The notes under the pieces were generated by a model, which made no database searches, was not told the DNA's origin, and saw nothing but the letters and a program-made list of their open reading frames with translations. A program made the translations under genes and the position numbers. Positions 27,808-36,575 of a DNA stretch of 64,000 nt are shown here, piece by piece; position 1 is the stretch's first letter; each line of letters starts with the position of its first letter. The stretch spans positions 1-64,000 of the forward strand of contig JAEXZS010000037.1 in the NCBI GenBank assembly GCA_023451375.1. The letters are read 5' to 3'. Origin of the DNA: Pseudomonadota bacterium. GTDB taxonomy: Bacteria; Pseudomonadota; Alphaproteobacteria; Caulobacterales; Caulobacteraceae.

Positions 27808-28995
27808 TCAGACCAGTTCGACGCCCATCGCCGTGGCCTCGCCGCCGCCGATGCAAAGGGCGGCCATGCCCCTGGTCTTGCCGCGCGCCCTCAGCGCCGA
27901 CAGCAGGGTCGTCAGCACCCGCGCCCCCGAGGCGCCCAGCGGGTGGCCTAGGGCGCAGGCGCCGCCGTTGACGTTGATCTTGTCGTGCGGGATGCCGAGC
28001 TCCTGCATGGCGATCATCGGCACCACGGCGAAGGCCTCGTTCACCTCCCACAGGTCGACATCGTCGGCGGTCCATCCCGCCCTATCCAGCGCCTTGCGCA
28101 GCGCGAAGACCGGGGCGGTGGTGAACAGGCTGGGCTCATGCGCATGGGCGGCCTGGCTGACCACGCGGGCGACCGGCGTAAGGCCCAGCGCATCCGCCGT
28201 CGACTGGCGCATCATCACCAGGGCGGCGGCGCCGTCCGAGATCGAGGCGGCCGAGGCGGCGGTGATAGTGCCGTCCTTGCCGAAGGCGGGCTTCAGGTTC
28301 GGGATTTTCGACGGATCGGACTTGGTCGGCTGCTCGTCGCGATCGACCGTGACCACGCCCTTGCGCGTCTTCACCTCGACCGGAACGATCTCGGCGTCGA
28401 AGCCGCCGCTGTCCTGCGCCGCCTTGGCGCGGCCGGCGCTGGCGGTCGCATAGGCGTCCTGCTGTTCGCGCGTGAACTGATAGACCTGGGCCGTGTCCTC
28501 GGCGAACTGCCCCATCAGCTTGCCGGGATTGTAGGCGTCCTCCAGCCCGTCCAGATACATGCTGTCCGAGATGACGTCGTGGCCGATGCGCGCGCCGCCG
28601 CGGTGTTTCTGCATCAGGTAGGGGGCGTTAGTCATCGACTCCATGCCGCCCGCCACGATGACCTCGGCCGAACCCGCCAGCAGCGCATCACGCGCCATCA
28701 TCGCCGCCTGCATGCCCGATCCGCACATCTTGTTGATGGTCGTGGCCTCGGTCACGACCGGAAGGCCGGCGCCCATGCCCGCCTGTCGAGCCGGCGCCTG
28801 GCCCAGGCCCGCCGGCAGGACGCAGCCCATGATGATCTGCTCGACCTTCTCCGGCGCCAGGCCGGCGCGCTCCAGCGCCGCCTTCACCGCAGCCGCACCC
28901 AGATCGGTGGCCTTGGCGTCGGACAGCGCGCCCTGGAAACCGCCCATCGGCGTGCGGGCGTAGGAGACGATGACGACGGGATCGGACGCGGACAT
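27808..28995 (-). CDS. Acetyl-CoA acetyltransferase (thiolase)
   Basis: This type II thiolase is 395 residues and condenses or cleaves acetoacetyl-CoA (or another 3-ketoacyl-CoA). The nucleophile Cys is in NKMCGSGMQA near residue 90, the acid His in NEAFAVVP, and the second Cys in GGACALGHPLGASG near the C-terminus. The start at 28995 (MSASDPVVIVSYART) is family-typical. It is the last gene of a minus-strand series that carries valine-degradation enzymes. It may serve isoleucine, ketone-body or polyhydroxybutyrate metabolism; the substrate cannot be fixed from sequence. Confidence 0.92.
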   Translation of the reverse strand: MSASDPVVIVSYARTPMGGFQGALSDAKATDLGAAAVKAALERAGLAPEKVEQIIMGCVLPAGLGQAPARQAGMGAGLPVVTEATTINKMCGSGMQAAMMARDALLAGSAEVIVAGGMESMTNAPYLMQKHRGGARIGHDVISDSMYLDGLEDAYNPGKLMGQFAEDTAQVYQFTREQQDAYATASAGRAKAAQDSGGFDAEIVPVEVKTRKGVVTVDRDEQPTKSDPSKIPNLKPAFGKDGTITAASAASISDGAAALVMMRQSTADALGLTPVARVVSQAAHAHEPSLFTTAPVFALRKALDRAGWTADDVDLWEVNEAFAVVPMIAMQELGIPHDKINVNGGACALGHPLGASGARVLTTLLSALRARGKTRGMAALCIGGGEATAMGVELV

Positions 28996-29057
28996 GACGG
29001 TTTCCTCTTGGTCTTGCCGCACAGATAGTGCGTGGAAGTCAGGGTGAACAGGGCGGC

Positions 29058-30011
29058 TTAGGCGAAGTGCAGCCGGCGGTACTTGCCCCGGAAATACAGC
29101 AGCGGATCGCGGCGCGGCTCGAACCGCGCCCGTAGCACCCGGCCGATGAAGACCAGATGGTCGCCCGCCTCCACCACCTCGTGGGTGGCGCATTCAAAGC
29201 TGGCCAGAGAGCCGGACAGCACGGGCGCGCCGGTGTCCCAGCTCTCCCATGCCACGCCCTGGAACCGGTCCTGGGCGGAGCGGGCGAAAACGCCGGAGGT
29301 CGGCTGCTGGCCAATGTGCAGCACGTTGATGGCGAAGTGTTCGGCCGCTCGGAAGCGCTCCAGATTGCCGGACGACTTGGCCAGGCAGAACAGGATCAGC
29401 GGCGGGTCCAGCGACACGGCGGTGAAGGAGTTGGCGGTCAGGCCGATCGGCAGGCCCGCGTCATCCCGCGTCGTCACCACCGTCACGCCGGTGGCGAAAC
29501 ACCCCAGGGCGTCGCGCAAGGTCCGGGCGTCGGAGCCGGAGTGATAGACCAGCGCTTCGCGGGGCGCGTTCTCTTCCAGGAAGCCGACAAGCGCGGTGTC
29601 GAAGGTCTCGACGGGGTCGGCGCCCGCGAAGGGGTCGATAGCCAGAACCGGCGCGCCGAACGTCTCGAACTCGGTCGGTGTCGGCCCGGCTACGATGACC
29701 GCCGCCGCCAGAGACGGCCCCTTGGCGGCCAAGGCGTGCGAAAGCAGTTTTACGTCCTCGGCCGCGCACAGCACCGACGGCCGTGACGCCATCTCCGTCA
29801 ACAGCCGGCGCAGGGCCACGGAGGCCAGCCCCGGCTCCAAGCGTTCCAGTTCCGGCGCGATCACATGGCGCCCCGCCTCCACCAGAGCTTTCACCGAGGC
29901 GCGCCAGTCGGCTGACAGCCGCTCGCGCGGGCCGACCAGAACCACCACGGGATCGTCGGCATCGCCCCAGGACTCGACGTCCAGTTCCATGATGGCCAGC
30001 GGCGAAGACAT
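29058..30011 (-). CDS. Flavin reductase domain fused to a degenerate alpha/beta-hydrolase-like N-terminus
   Basis: This is a 317-residue two-part protein. Residues about 1-150 look like an alpha/beta-hydrolase Rossmann-like fold (DPVVVLVGPRERLSADWR, then AAAVIVAGPTPTEFETFGAPVLAIDPF) but have no GxSxG nucleophile or catalytic His. Residues about 160-317 are a flavin reductase-like FMN-binding domain (FATGVTVVTTRDD, GLTANSFTAVSLDPPLILFCL, HLVFIGRVL). The second half would reduce FMN with NAD(P)H or supply a monooxygenase. It sits between the ech gene and the thiolase gene (71 and 62 bp gaps) on the same strand, but its role in that series is unknown. Confidence 0.8.
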   Translation of the reverse strand: MSSPLAIMELDVESWGDADDPVVVLVGPRERLSADWRASVKALVEAGRHVIAPELERLEPGLASVALRRLLTEMASRPSVLCAAEDVKLLSHALAAKGPSLAAAVIVAGPTPTEFETFGAPVLAIDPFAGADPVETFDTALVGFLEENAPREALVYHSGSDARTLRDALGCFATGVTVVTTRDDAGLPIGLTANSFTAVSLDPPLILFCLAKSSGNLERFRAAEHFAINVLHIGQQPTSGVFARSAQDRFQGVAWESWDTGAPVLSGSLASFECATHEVVEAGDHLVFIGRVLRARFEPRRDPLLYFRGKYRRLHFA

Positions 30012-30082
30012 GAAGGCGTGAGCGTCCGGATCGGCGAAAGGTCGGTCCTATTAAGGCGTTCGGCGCGTCCGACGCCAGCGGC

Positions 30083-30871
30083 TCAACGTCCCTTGAAGTC
30101 TGGCTTCCGCTTTTCGACGAAGGCGGACATGCCCTCCTTCTGGTCGTCGAAGGCGAACAGGCTGTGGAACAGGCGGCGCTCGAACCGCACGCCCTCGGTC
30201 AGGGTCGTCTCCAGCGCGACATTGACCATCTCCTTGTTCATCATCACCGCCAGCGGGCTCTGCGACGCAATCTTCGCCGCCGCCGCCCGCGCCTCGTCCA
30301 GCAGGGCGTCCGGCGCGACGACGCGGCTGACCAGACCCGCCCGCTCGGCCTCGGCCGCATCCATCATTCGCGCGGTCAGGATCATGTCCATCGCCTTGGA
30401 CTTGCCCACCAGCCGCGTCAGCCGCTGCGAACCGCCAATGCCCGGCGCGACGCCCAGGTTGATCTCCGGCTGGCCGAACTTCGCCGTCTCCGACGCGATG
30501 ATGAAGTCGCACAGCATGGCCAGCTCGCATCCGCCCCCAAGCGCATAGCCCGACACCGCCGCGATGATCGGCTTCCTGAAGCGCGTGATCCGGTCATGGC
30601 CCAAGGCGAAGAAATTGCCCTTGAACATGTCGGCATAGGACTGGTCCGCCATCTCCTTGATGTCGGCGCCGGCGGCGAAGGCCTTGGCCGATCCGGTCAG
30701 GATCAGGCAGCGCACGCTGTCGTCGCCCTCGACCGCATCCAGAAAGGCCGCCAGTTCGCCGAACAAGGTCGAGTTCAGCGCGTTCAGCGCCTCGGGCCGG
30801 TTCAGGGTGACGACGGCGTATCCGTCTTCGTGGCGCTCGATCAGCAGGGTCGAATAGGCGTCGCCCATCAT
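30083..30871 (-). CDS. Enoyl-CoA hydratase
   Basis: This short-chain crotonase of about 262 residues hydrates 2-enoyl-CoA. In this setting the likely substrate is methacrylyl-CoA from valine. The family loop [12 protein letters not shown] contributes the oxyanion hole, and [20 protein letters not shown] carries the second catalytic Glu. [15 protein letters not shown] is intact. Two ATGs lie in tandem (30871 and 30868); the first overlaps the stop of the preceding mmsB gene as ATGA. Confidence 0.93.
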   Translation of the reverse strand: MMGDAYSTLLIERHEDGYAVVTLNRPEALNALNSTLFGELAAFLDAVEGDDSVRCLILTGSAKAFAAGADIKEMADQSYADMFKGNFFALGHDRITRFRKPIIAAVSGYALGGGCELAMLCDFIIASETAKFGQPEINLGVAPGIGGSQRLTRLVGKSKAMDMILTARMMDAAEAERAGLVSRVVAPDALLDEARAAAAKIASQSPLAVMMNKEMVNVALETTLTEGVRFERRLFHSLFAFDDQKEGMSAFVEKRKPDFKGR

Positions 30872-31770
30872 TGGGTCTCCAGCGTCGAGAGTTGGCCGCG
30901 CAGCAGTTGCAGCATGGCCGAAAAGTCGTGACCGCCGTGTCCGAGCCGGTCGAACAGGGCGTACATGGCCTCGGCCTGGGCGCCCAGGGGGGTGGAGGCG
31001 CCGGACTTGGCCGCAGCATCCTGGGCCAGCTTCAGGTCCTTCAGCATCATGGCCGTGGCGAAGCCACCCTGATAGCCCCGGTTCGAGGGCGCGGTGGGCA
31101 CCGGGCCGGGCCAGGGATAATAGCTGCTGACGCTCCAGCATTGACCCGACGATTTCGACGCGATCTCGAAGAACCGCTCGGGATCGAGGCCCAGCTTCTC
31201 GGCCAGGGCGATCGCCTCGCACGTGCCCAGCATCGATATGCCCAGTAGCATGTTGTTGCAGATCTTGGCCGCCTGCCCCGCCCCGTGGTCGCCGGCGCGG
31301 ATGGTGATGCGGCTCATCTGCTCCAGCGCCGCCTCGACGCGGCCGAAGTCGCCCTCGTCGCACCCGACCATGAAGGCCAGCGTGCCCGCATCCGCCGCCG
31401 CCGTGCCGCCCGACACCGGCGCGTCGGCGAAGGCGTAGCCAGCCGACTTGGCTAACCCCGCCACCTTGCGCGCCGTATCCACGTCGATGGTCGAACAGTC
31501 CAGCAGCAGGGCGCTGGTCGGCGCCGCGCCGATGATCTGTTCCGAATAGACCTTCAGCACATGCGGCCCGGCGGGCAGCATGGTGATGACCACCTCGGCG
31601 TCCTTGACCGCCTCGGCGACCGAAGCGACTGGTGTGCAGCCCGCGGTGCCCGCCCGCTGCAAGGCCTCGGCCGACAGGTCAAACGCCGCCACCGCATGGC
31701 CCGCCCTCGCCTGGTTCGCGGCCATGCCGCCGCCCATGTTGCCCAGGCCGATGAAGGCGATCTTGGTCAT
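30868..31770 (-). CDS. mmsB: 3-hydroxyisobutyrate dehydrogenase
   Basis: This NAD-dependent enzyme oxidises 3-hydroxyisobutyrate to methylmalonate semialdehyde in valine breakdown. It is 300 residues. The N-terminal Rossmann motif is [21 protein letters not shown]. The substrate-binding [16 protein letters not shown] and the catalytic-lysine region [13 protein letters not shown] match the beta-hydroxyacid dehydrogenase family. The start at 31770 (MTKIAFIG) lies 29 bp after the hydrolase gene. Its stop overlaps the enoyl-CoA hydratase start. Confidence 0.94.
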   Translation of the reverse strand: MTKIAFIGLGNMGGGMAANQARAGHAVAAFDLSAEALQRAGTAGCTPVASVAEAVKDAEVVITMLPAGPHVLKVYSEQIIGAAPTSALLLDCSTIDVDTARKVAGLAKSAGYAFADAPVSGGTAAADAGTLAFMVGCDEGDFGRVEAALEQMSRITIRAGDHGAGQAAKICNNMLLGISMLGTCEAIALAEKLGLDPERFFEIASKSSGQCWSVSSYYPWPGPVPTAPSNRGYQGGFATAMMLKDLKLAQDAAAKSGASTPLGAQAEAMYALFDRLGHGGHDFSAMLQLLRGQLSTLETQ

Positions 31771-31799
31771 GGTCTCTCTCCCTTGTGTCGGCGTCGCCG

Positions 31800-32849
31800 T
31801 CACGGCAGCGGCGTCCATTTCTCATTGTCCGGCAGCGGCGCGAACAGATCGTCCAACATGGCGGCCGTCACGCCCTCCAACGTCGCGGGCGACCATTTCG
31901 GCGCATTGTCCTTATCCACGATCACAGCCCGCACACCCTCCTGGAAGTCGTGGGTCCGCACCACCCGCCCGCCCAAGGCGTATTCCATCGCCATGTTGTC
32001 GGCGAAGCTGTCCAGCGCCGCCCCGGTGCGCAACTGGCGCAGGGTCACCTTCAGCGATTGCGGCGACTTGGTCTTCAACGTCGCCAACTGCGCCAGCGCC
32101 CAGTCGGACCCGTCCGCCTCCAGCGCCGCGAAGATCGCCTCGACCGTATCGAAGGCGAACAGCCGGTCGATGGCCTCGCGATGGGCGTCCAGCGACGCCG
32201 GGCCGGCGTCTCCGCACACGCGATCCGCCACCGCTTCCGGGTCGGCGGACGCCGCAAGCAATTCGCCGGTCAGGGCGTCGATCGCGCCGCTGTCGATGAA
32301 ATGCGTATGAATCCCCAGCGCCACCGTATCCGCCGCCTTCAGCCGCGCCCCGGTCAGCGCCAGCCAGACCCCTGTCTGTCCCGGCAGGCGCGGCAGAACC
32401 CAGCCGCCGCCCACATCGGGAAACAGGCCGATTCCCGTCTCTGGCATCGCATAGGTCGTCCGCTCGGTCGCGATCCGCACCCTGGCCGGCTCGGAAATCC
32501 CCACGCCGCCGCCCATGACGATCCCATCGACGATGGCCGTGATCGGCTTCGGATATTCGAACATCAGATGGTTCAGCCGATACTCAGCCATGAAGAAGGC
32601 CTTGGCCTCCGACGCATCCCCCGCCCCGCTCTCGGCGATCATTCGGATGTCGCCCCCGGCGCAGAAGCCTCGCTCGCCCGCATGGTCGATCAGTATGGAG
32701 GAGACGGCGGGATTCGAACGCCAGTTCAGCAGCGCCTCGATCATGATCTCGCACATGGACCGGTTCAGCGCGTGGATCGCCTTGGGCCGGTTTAGCGTGA
32801 TCCGGCCGACGCCGTCCTCGACGCGGGTGATGACCTCCGCTTCGCTCAC
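31800..32849 (-). CDS. 3-hydroxyisobutyryl-CoA hydrolase
   Basis: This crotonase-superfamily thioesterase of 349 residues releases 3-hydroxyisobutyrate from its CoA ester. GFCAGGDIRMIAESG marks the oxyanion site, and GIGLFPDVGGGWVLPRLPG is the diagnostic HIBCH segment, here with the acidic residue in FPDVG. C-terminal KSPQSLKVTLRQL is also typical. It starts with GTG at 32849, overlapping the TGA of the acyl-CoA dehydrogenase gene (GTGA), which supports translational coupling. Confidence 0.93.
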   Translation of the reverse strand: MSEAEVITRVEDGVGRITLNRPKAIHALNRSMCEIMIEALLNWRSNPAVSSILIDHAGERGFCAGGDIRMIAESGAGDASEAKAFFMAEYRLNHLMFEYPKPITAIVDGIVMGGGVGISEPARVRIATERTTYAMPETGIGLFPDVGGGWVLPRLPGQTGVWLALTGARLKAADTVALGIHTHFIDSGAIDALTGELLAASADPEAVADRVCGDAGPASLDAHREAIDRLFAFDTVEAIFAALEADGSDWALAQLATLKTKSPQSLKVTLRQLRTGAALDSFADNMAMEYALGGRVVRTHDFQEGVRAVIVDKDNAPKWSPATLEGVTAAMLDDLFAPLPDNEKWTPLP

Positions 32850-33982
32850 TTCGACATCTCCCGCGCGATGATCACGCGCATGATCTCGTTGGTGCCTTCC
32901 AGGATGCGGTGCACCCGCAGGTCGCGCACGATCCGCTCCAGCGGATAGTCCTTCAGATAGCCATAGCCGCCGTGCAGCTGCAGCGCCTCGTCTGCGATCT
33001 GGAAGCAGGCGTCGGTGGCCAGGCGCTTGGCCATGGCGCACCACTTCGTCTTTTCGGGATGATCGGTGTCGATGGCCCAGGCGCCGCGCAGCACCATCAG
33101 CCGCGCCGCCTCCAGGTCCGTCGCCATATCGGCTAGCCGGAACTGCAACGCCTGGAACTCGCCGATCGCCTTGCCGAACTGCTTCCGCGTCGCGACGTAG
33201 TCCTTGGCCGTTTCCAGCGCCAGCCGCGCTCCGCCCAGCGAGCAGGCGGCGATGTTCAGCCGCCCGCCGTCCAGACCGGCCATGGCGTAGCGGAAGCCCG
33301 CTCCCTCGTCGCCCAGCAGGTTGGCGACCGGCACGCGGCAGTCGTCGAACTGGACGATGGCGGTCGGCTGGGCGTTCCAGCCCATCTTTCTCTCCTGTGC
33401 GCCGAACGACAGGCCGGGCGTCCCGGCCTCGACCACTATGGCGCTGACGGCCTTCGGTCCCTCGCCGCCGGTGCGGACCATGACGACATAGACGTCCGAC
33501 GTTCCCGCGCCGGATATGAAAGCCTTGGATCCATTCAGCACATAGTGGTCGCCGTCGCGCACCGCCGTAGTCCGCAGCGCCGCCGCGTCGGAGCCGGAAC
33601 CGGGCTCGGTCAGGCAGTAGCTGGCGATCTTGTCCATCGTCACCAGCGACGGCACGAACCGCGCGCGTAGATCGTCCGACCCGAACCGGTCGATCATCCA
33701 GGTGGCCATGTTGTGGATCGAGATGAAGGCCGCCGTCGCCACGTCGCCGCGCGACAGCTCCTCGAAGATCACCGCCGCCTCGACCCGGCCCAGGGCCATG
33801 CCGCCGTGCTCCTCGCCCGCATAGATGCCGCAGAAGCCCATCTCGGCCGCCGACTTCATCACGTCGACGGGGAAATGCTTCTCCTCGTCCCACTTGGCGG
33901 AATGCGGGGCCAGCTCGGCCTCGGCGAAGGCGCGCGCCGCCTCCTGGATGGCCCGCTGGTCGTCGTTCAGTTGGAAGTCCAT
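32846..33982 (-). CDS. Acyl-CoA dehydrogenase, probably isobutyryl-CoA
   Basis: This FAD enzyme of 378 residues oxidises acyl-CoA to the 2-enoyl-CoA. The FAD/substrate motifs CLTEPGSGSDAAALRT and SGAGTSDVYVVM are present. The catalytic-base region near the C-terminus reads RILEGTNEIMRVIIAREM, and LHGGYGYLKDYPLERIVRDLR is intact. Its position in a cluster with mmsA, HIBCH, mmsB and ech makes isobutyryl-CoA the likely substrate, as with mammalian ACAD8. The start at 33982 (MDFQLNDDQ) lies 7 bp after mmsA. Confidence 0.92.
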   Translation of the reverse strand: MDFQLNDDQRAIQEAARAFAEAELAPHSAKWDEEKHFPVDVMKSAAEMGFCGIYAGEEHGGMALGRVEAAVIFEELSRGDVATAAFISIHNMATWMIDRFGSDDLRARFVPSLVTMDKIASYCLTEPGSGSDAAALRTTAVRDGDHYVLNGSKAFISGAGTSDVYVVMVRTGGEGPKAVSAIVVEAGTPGLSFGAQERKMGWNAQPTAIVQFDDCRVPVANLLGDEGAGFRYAMAGLDGGRLNIAACSLGGARLALETAKDYVATRKQFGKAIGEFQALQFRLADMATDLEAARLMVLRGAWAIDTDHPEKTKWCAMAKRLATDACFQIADEALQLHGGYGYLKDYPLERIVRDLRVHRILEGTNEIMRVIIAREMSK

Positions 33983-33989
33983 GCGGCCC

Positions 33990-35492
33990 TCAACGCATCG
34001 TCGGAATGACGAACGAACTGTCCGCATGCTCCAGCGCCGAATCCGGCCACCGCGCCGTGACGGTCTTGGTCTTGGTCCAGAAGCGGACGCCCTCCATGCC
34101 GTGCTGGTTGATGTCGCCGAAGGCCGAGCGCTTCCAGCCGCCGAAGGTGTGATAGGCCACCGGCACCGGGATCGGCACGTTGATGCCGACCATGCCGACG
34201 TTGACCCGGGCGGCGAAATCGCGGGCCGCGCGGCCGTTCTGGGTGAAGATGGCGACGCCGTTGCCGTACTGGTGGTTGGACGGCAGGGCCAGCGCCTCCT
34301 CGAAGTTCTCCGCCCGCACGATCTGCAGCACCGGCCCGAAGATTTCCTCCTGATAGGACGACATCTCCGGCTTCACATGGTCGAACAGCGACGGGCCGAT
34401 GAAATAGCCCTTCTCGTGCCCCTGCAGGCTGAAGTCGCGGCCGTCGACAACCAGTTCGGCGCCTTCCTGAACGCCCTTCTCGATCCATCCAGCGATCCGA
34501 TCACGATGCTGGGCGGTGACGACGGGGCCATAGTGGGCGCCCGCGTCGGTCGAGACGCCGACGCGCATCGTCGGAATCTCGGCGACCATCCGTTCGCGCA
34601 GTTCGTCGGCGGTCTTCTTGCCCACCGACACCACCACCGGCAGGGCCATGCAGCGCTCGCCCGCCGAGCCGTAGGCCGCGCCCGACAGGTCCTTGACCAC
34701 CTGGTCCATATCGGCGTCAGGCAGGACGATGCCGTGGTTCTTGGCCCCGCCCATGGCCTGGACGCGCTTATGGTTGGCCGCGCCGGTCTGGTAGACATAG
34801 TGGGCGATGTCGGACGAGCCGACGAAGCTGACCGCATGCACCAGCGGATGGGTCAGGATGGCGTCCACCGCCGTCTTGTCGCCGTGCACGACGTTCAGCA
34901 CGCCGGCGGGCGCCCCCGCCTCCATCATCAGTTCGCCCAGACGCACCGGCAGGGAAGGATCCCGCTCCGACGGTTTCAGGACGAAGGTGTTGCCGACCGC
35001 GATGGCCACGCCGAACATCCACATCGGGATCATGGCCGGGAAGTTGAACGGGGTGATGCCCGCCACCACGCCCAGCGGCTGGCGCATCGAATAGACGTCG
35101 ATGCCGGGACCGGCGCCGTGGGTGTATTCGCCCTTCAGCGCGTGGGGGATGCCGCAGGCGAATTCGATCACCTCCAGCCCCCGCTGGATGTCGCCCTTGG
35201 AGTCGGCGATGACCTTGCCATGCTCGCTGGACAGCAGTTCGGCCAGTTCGTCCATCCGCGCCTCAACCAGGCGCTTGAACTCGAACATGACCCGCGCGCG
35301 ACGCTGCGGATTGGTGCTGGCCCAGCCGTCGAAAGCGTTCTGGGCGGACTGCACCGCGCGATCGACCTCGGCCGTCGTGGCCAGTTGCACGCGCGCCTGC
35401 ACCTCGCCGGTGTTCGGGTTGAAGACGTCGCCGAACCGGCCCGAGGCGCCCTCGAAGGCCGCGCCGTCGATGAAGTGGCGAATGTCGCGCAT
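33990..35492 (-). CDS. mmsA: Methylmalonate-semialdehyde dehydrogenase (CoA-acylating)
   Basis: The enzyme converts methylmalonate semialdehyde plus CoA and NAD+ to propionyl-CoA and CO2. It is 500 residues of the aldehyde dehydrogenase superfamily. Typical MmsA segments are GITPFNFPAMIPMWMFG, LKPSERDPS, FVGSSDIAHYVY, the catalytic-Cys region AGERCMALPVVV and the C-terminal GGWKRSAFGDINQHG. It is the first gene of the valine operon mmsA-acd-hibch-mmsB-ech, with a TCCTCC (GGAGGA on its strand) ribosome-binding site just upstream. Its product feeds PccAB and MutAB encoded about 10 kb away. Confidence 0.95.
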   Translation of the reverse strand: MRDIRHFIDGAAFEGASGRFGDVFNPNTGEVQARVQLATTAEVDRAVQSAQNAFDGWASTNPQRRARVMFEFKRLVEARMDELAELLSSEHGKVIADSKGDIQRGLEVIEFACGIPHALKGEYTHGAGPGIDVYSMRQPLGVVAGITPFNFPAMIPMWMFGVAIAVGNTFVLKPSERDPSLPVRLGELMMEAGAPAGVLNVVHGDKTAVDAILTHPLVHAVSFVGSSDIAHYVYQTGAANHKRVQAMGGAKNHGIVLPDADMDQVVKDLSGAAYGSAGERCMALPVVVSVGKKTADELRERMVAEIPTMRVGVSTDAGAHYGPVVTAQHRDRIAGWIEKGVQEGAELVVDGRDFSLQGHEKGYFIGPSLFDHVKPEMSSYQEEIFGPVLQIVRAENFEEALALPSNHQYGNGVAIFTQNGRAARDFAARVNVGMVGINVPIPVPVAYHTFGGWKRSAFGDINQHGMEGVRFWTKTKTVTARWPDSALEHADSSFVIPTMR

Positions 35493-35586
35493 GGTTTCCT
35501 CCTTGTTTTGCCGAGACTCTAGCAGTCCTGTCGCTGAGAGAGGAAGCGGAGCGCTAAGAAATTTGCCGGAACCGCCGTTCGACGCG

Positions 35587-36477
35587 TCAATCTTCCCATG
35601 GCGGATGATCGCCATACAGATCGGCCAAATAGGCGATAAAGGCCTTGACCGCCGCCGGCGTCAGCTCCGATCTGGGATGAACGGCGTAGAGGCCGACCGA
35701 CTGAGCGCCCTCGTACCGAGGCAGCACGACCTTCAGCCGCCCCGCCGCCAAATCTTCATGGATGTCCCACGTCGAACGCAGGGCGATCCCGGCGCCGGCC
35801 AGGGCCAGTTCTCGAACCACCTCGCTGGAGTTGGTGACGACGCGACTATCGACCGACACCGTCTCTGGACCGTCCGGTCCCTGCAGCCGCCAGGGCGACT
35901 GACCGGCGGCGGCCAGCAGGCGGTGGTCCGACAGGTGGCGCAGCGTCTGCGGCGCGCCGTGTTCGGCGATATAGGCGGGACTGGCGCACAGCACCCGGCG
36001 GTTCGAGGCCAGCCGCACCCCGACCACCGACGCCTCCACCCGAGCCGCGATGCGGATGGCCAGGTCGTACCGCTCGCCCACCAGATCGACGTAGGCGTCC
36101 GACAGGCCCAGCCGCAGCGCGATCTGCGGGTGGCGGTCGAGGAAGGCTTTCAGGTACGGCGCGACATGCATCCGCCCGAAGGACGTCGGCGCGGTGATCC
36201 TGAGCGGCCCGGCGACCGTGCGCGCCCCACCCGAAACCCGCGCTTCCGCTTCGCGCGAGGCGGCCAGTATCTCGACGACGCGGCGGTAGAAGGCCTCGCC
36301 CGCCTCGGTCGGGCTCTGTCGGCGGGTGGTGCGGTTCAGCAGGCGTGTGCCCAGCCGGTCCTCCAGCCGCGCCAGCCGACGGGAGGCCATGGCCGGCGAC
36401 AGCCGCATCGCCCGAGCGGCGGCCGACAGGCTGCCGTGCTCAACCACGGCGGCGAACAGGGCGTATTCGTCATCCAT
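35587..36477 (-). CDS. LysR-family regulator divergent from malate synthase G
   Basis: This LysR-type regulator is about 296 residues. The winged helix is at residues 1-60 ([29 protein letters not shown]), and the effector domain starts near 90 ([20 protein letters not shown]), in the CrgA/DsdC-like subgroup. The start at 36477 (MDDEYALF) is more typical than an ATG 18 bp upstream. It is divergent from malate synthase G across 98 bp with a LysR-type palindrome, so it may control glyoxylate use. The effector is unknown. A less likely target is the valine operon, which it follows on the same strand. Confidence 0.88.
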   Translation of the reverse strand: MDDEYALFAAVVEHGSLSAAARAMRLSPAMASRRLARLEDRLGTRLLNRTTRRQSPTEAGEAFYRRVVEILAASREAEARVSGGARTVAGPLRITAPTSFGRMHVAPYLKAFLDRHPQIALRLGLSDAYVDLVGERYDLAIRIAARVEASVVGVRLASNRRVLCASPAYIAEHGAPQTLRHLSDHRLLAAAGQSPWRLQGPDGPETVSVDSRVVTNSSEVVRELALAGAGIALRSTWDIHEDLAAGRLKVVLPRYEGAQSVGLYAVHPRSELTPAAVKAFIAYLADLYGDHPPWED

Positions 36478-36486
36478 GCGGAGATA

Positions 36487-36503
36487 TTTGCACAATCTGC
36501 AAA
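36487..36503. promoter_or_regulatory. Candidate LysR box TTTGCA-N5-TGCAAA
   Basis: The sequence TTTGCACAATCTGCAAA forms an inverted repeat containing a T-N11-A core (36489-36501). It is 9 bp upstream of the LysR start and about 75 bp upstream of malate synthase G. A second partial box TTTGCG is at 36518-36523. The TTTGCA/TGCAAA arms also resemble ScfR-type sites, but the 1-bp effective spacing differs from the published tandem form. Confidence 0.5.
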
Positions 36504-36575
36504 TCAGATCAGCAATCTTTGCGTCTGGTGCGCAGGCTGGACGAGACCTACTCTGGCGTTCGAGTGGAGAACCTC

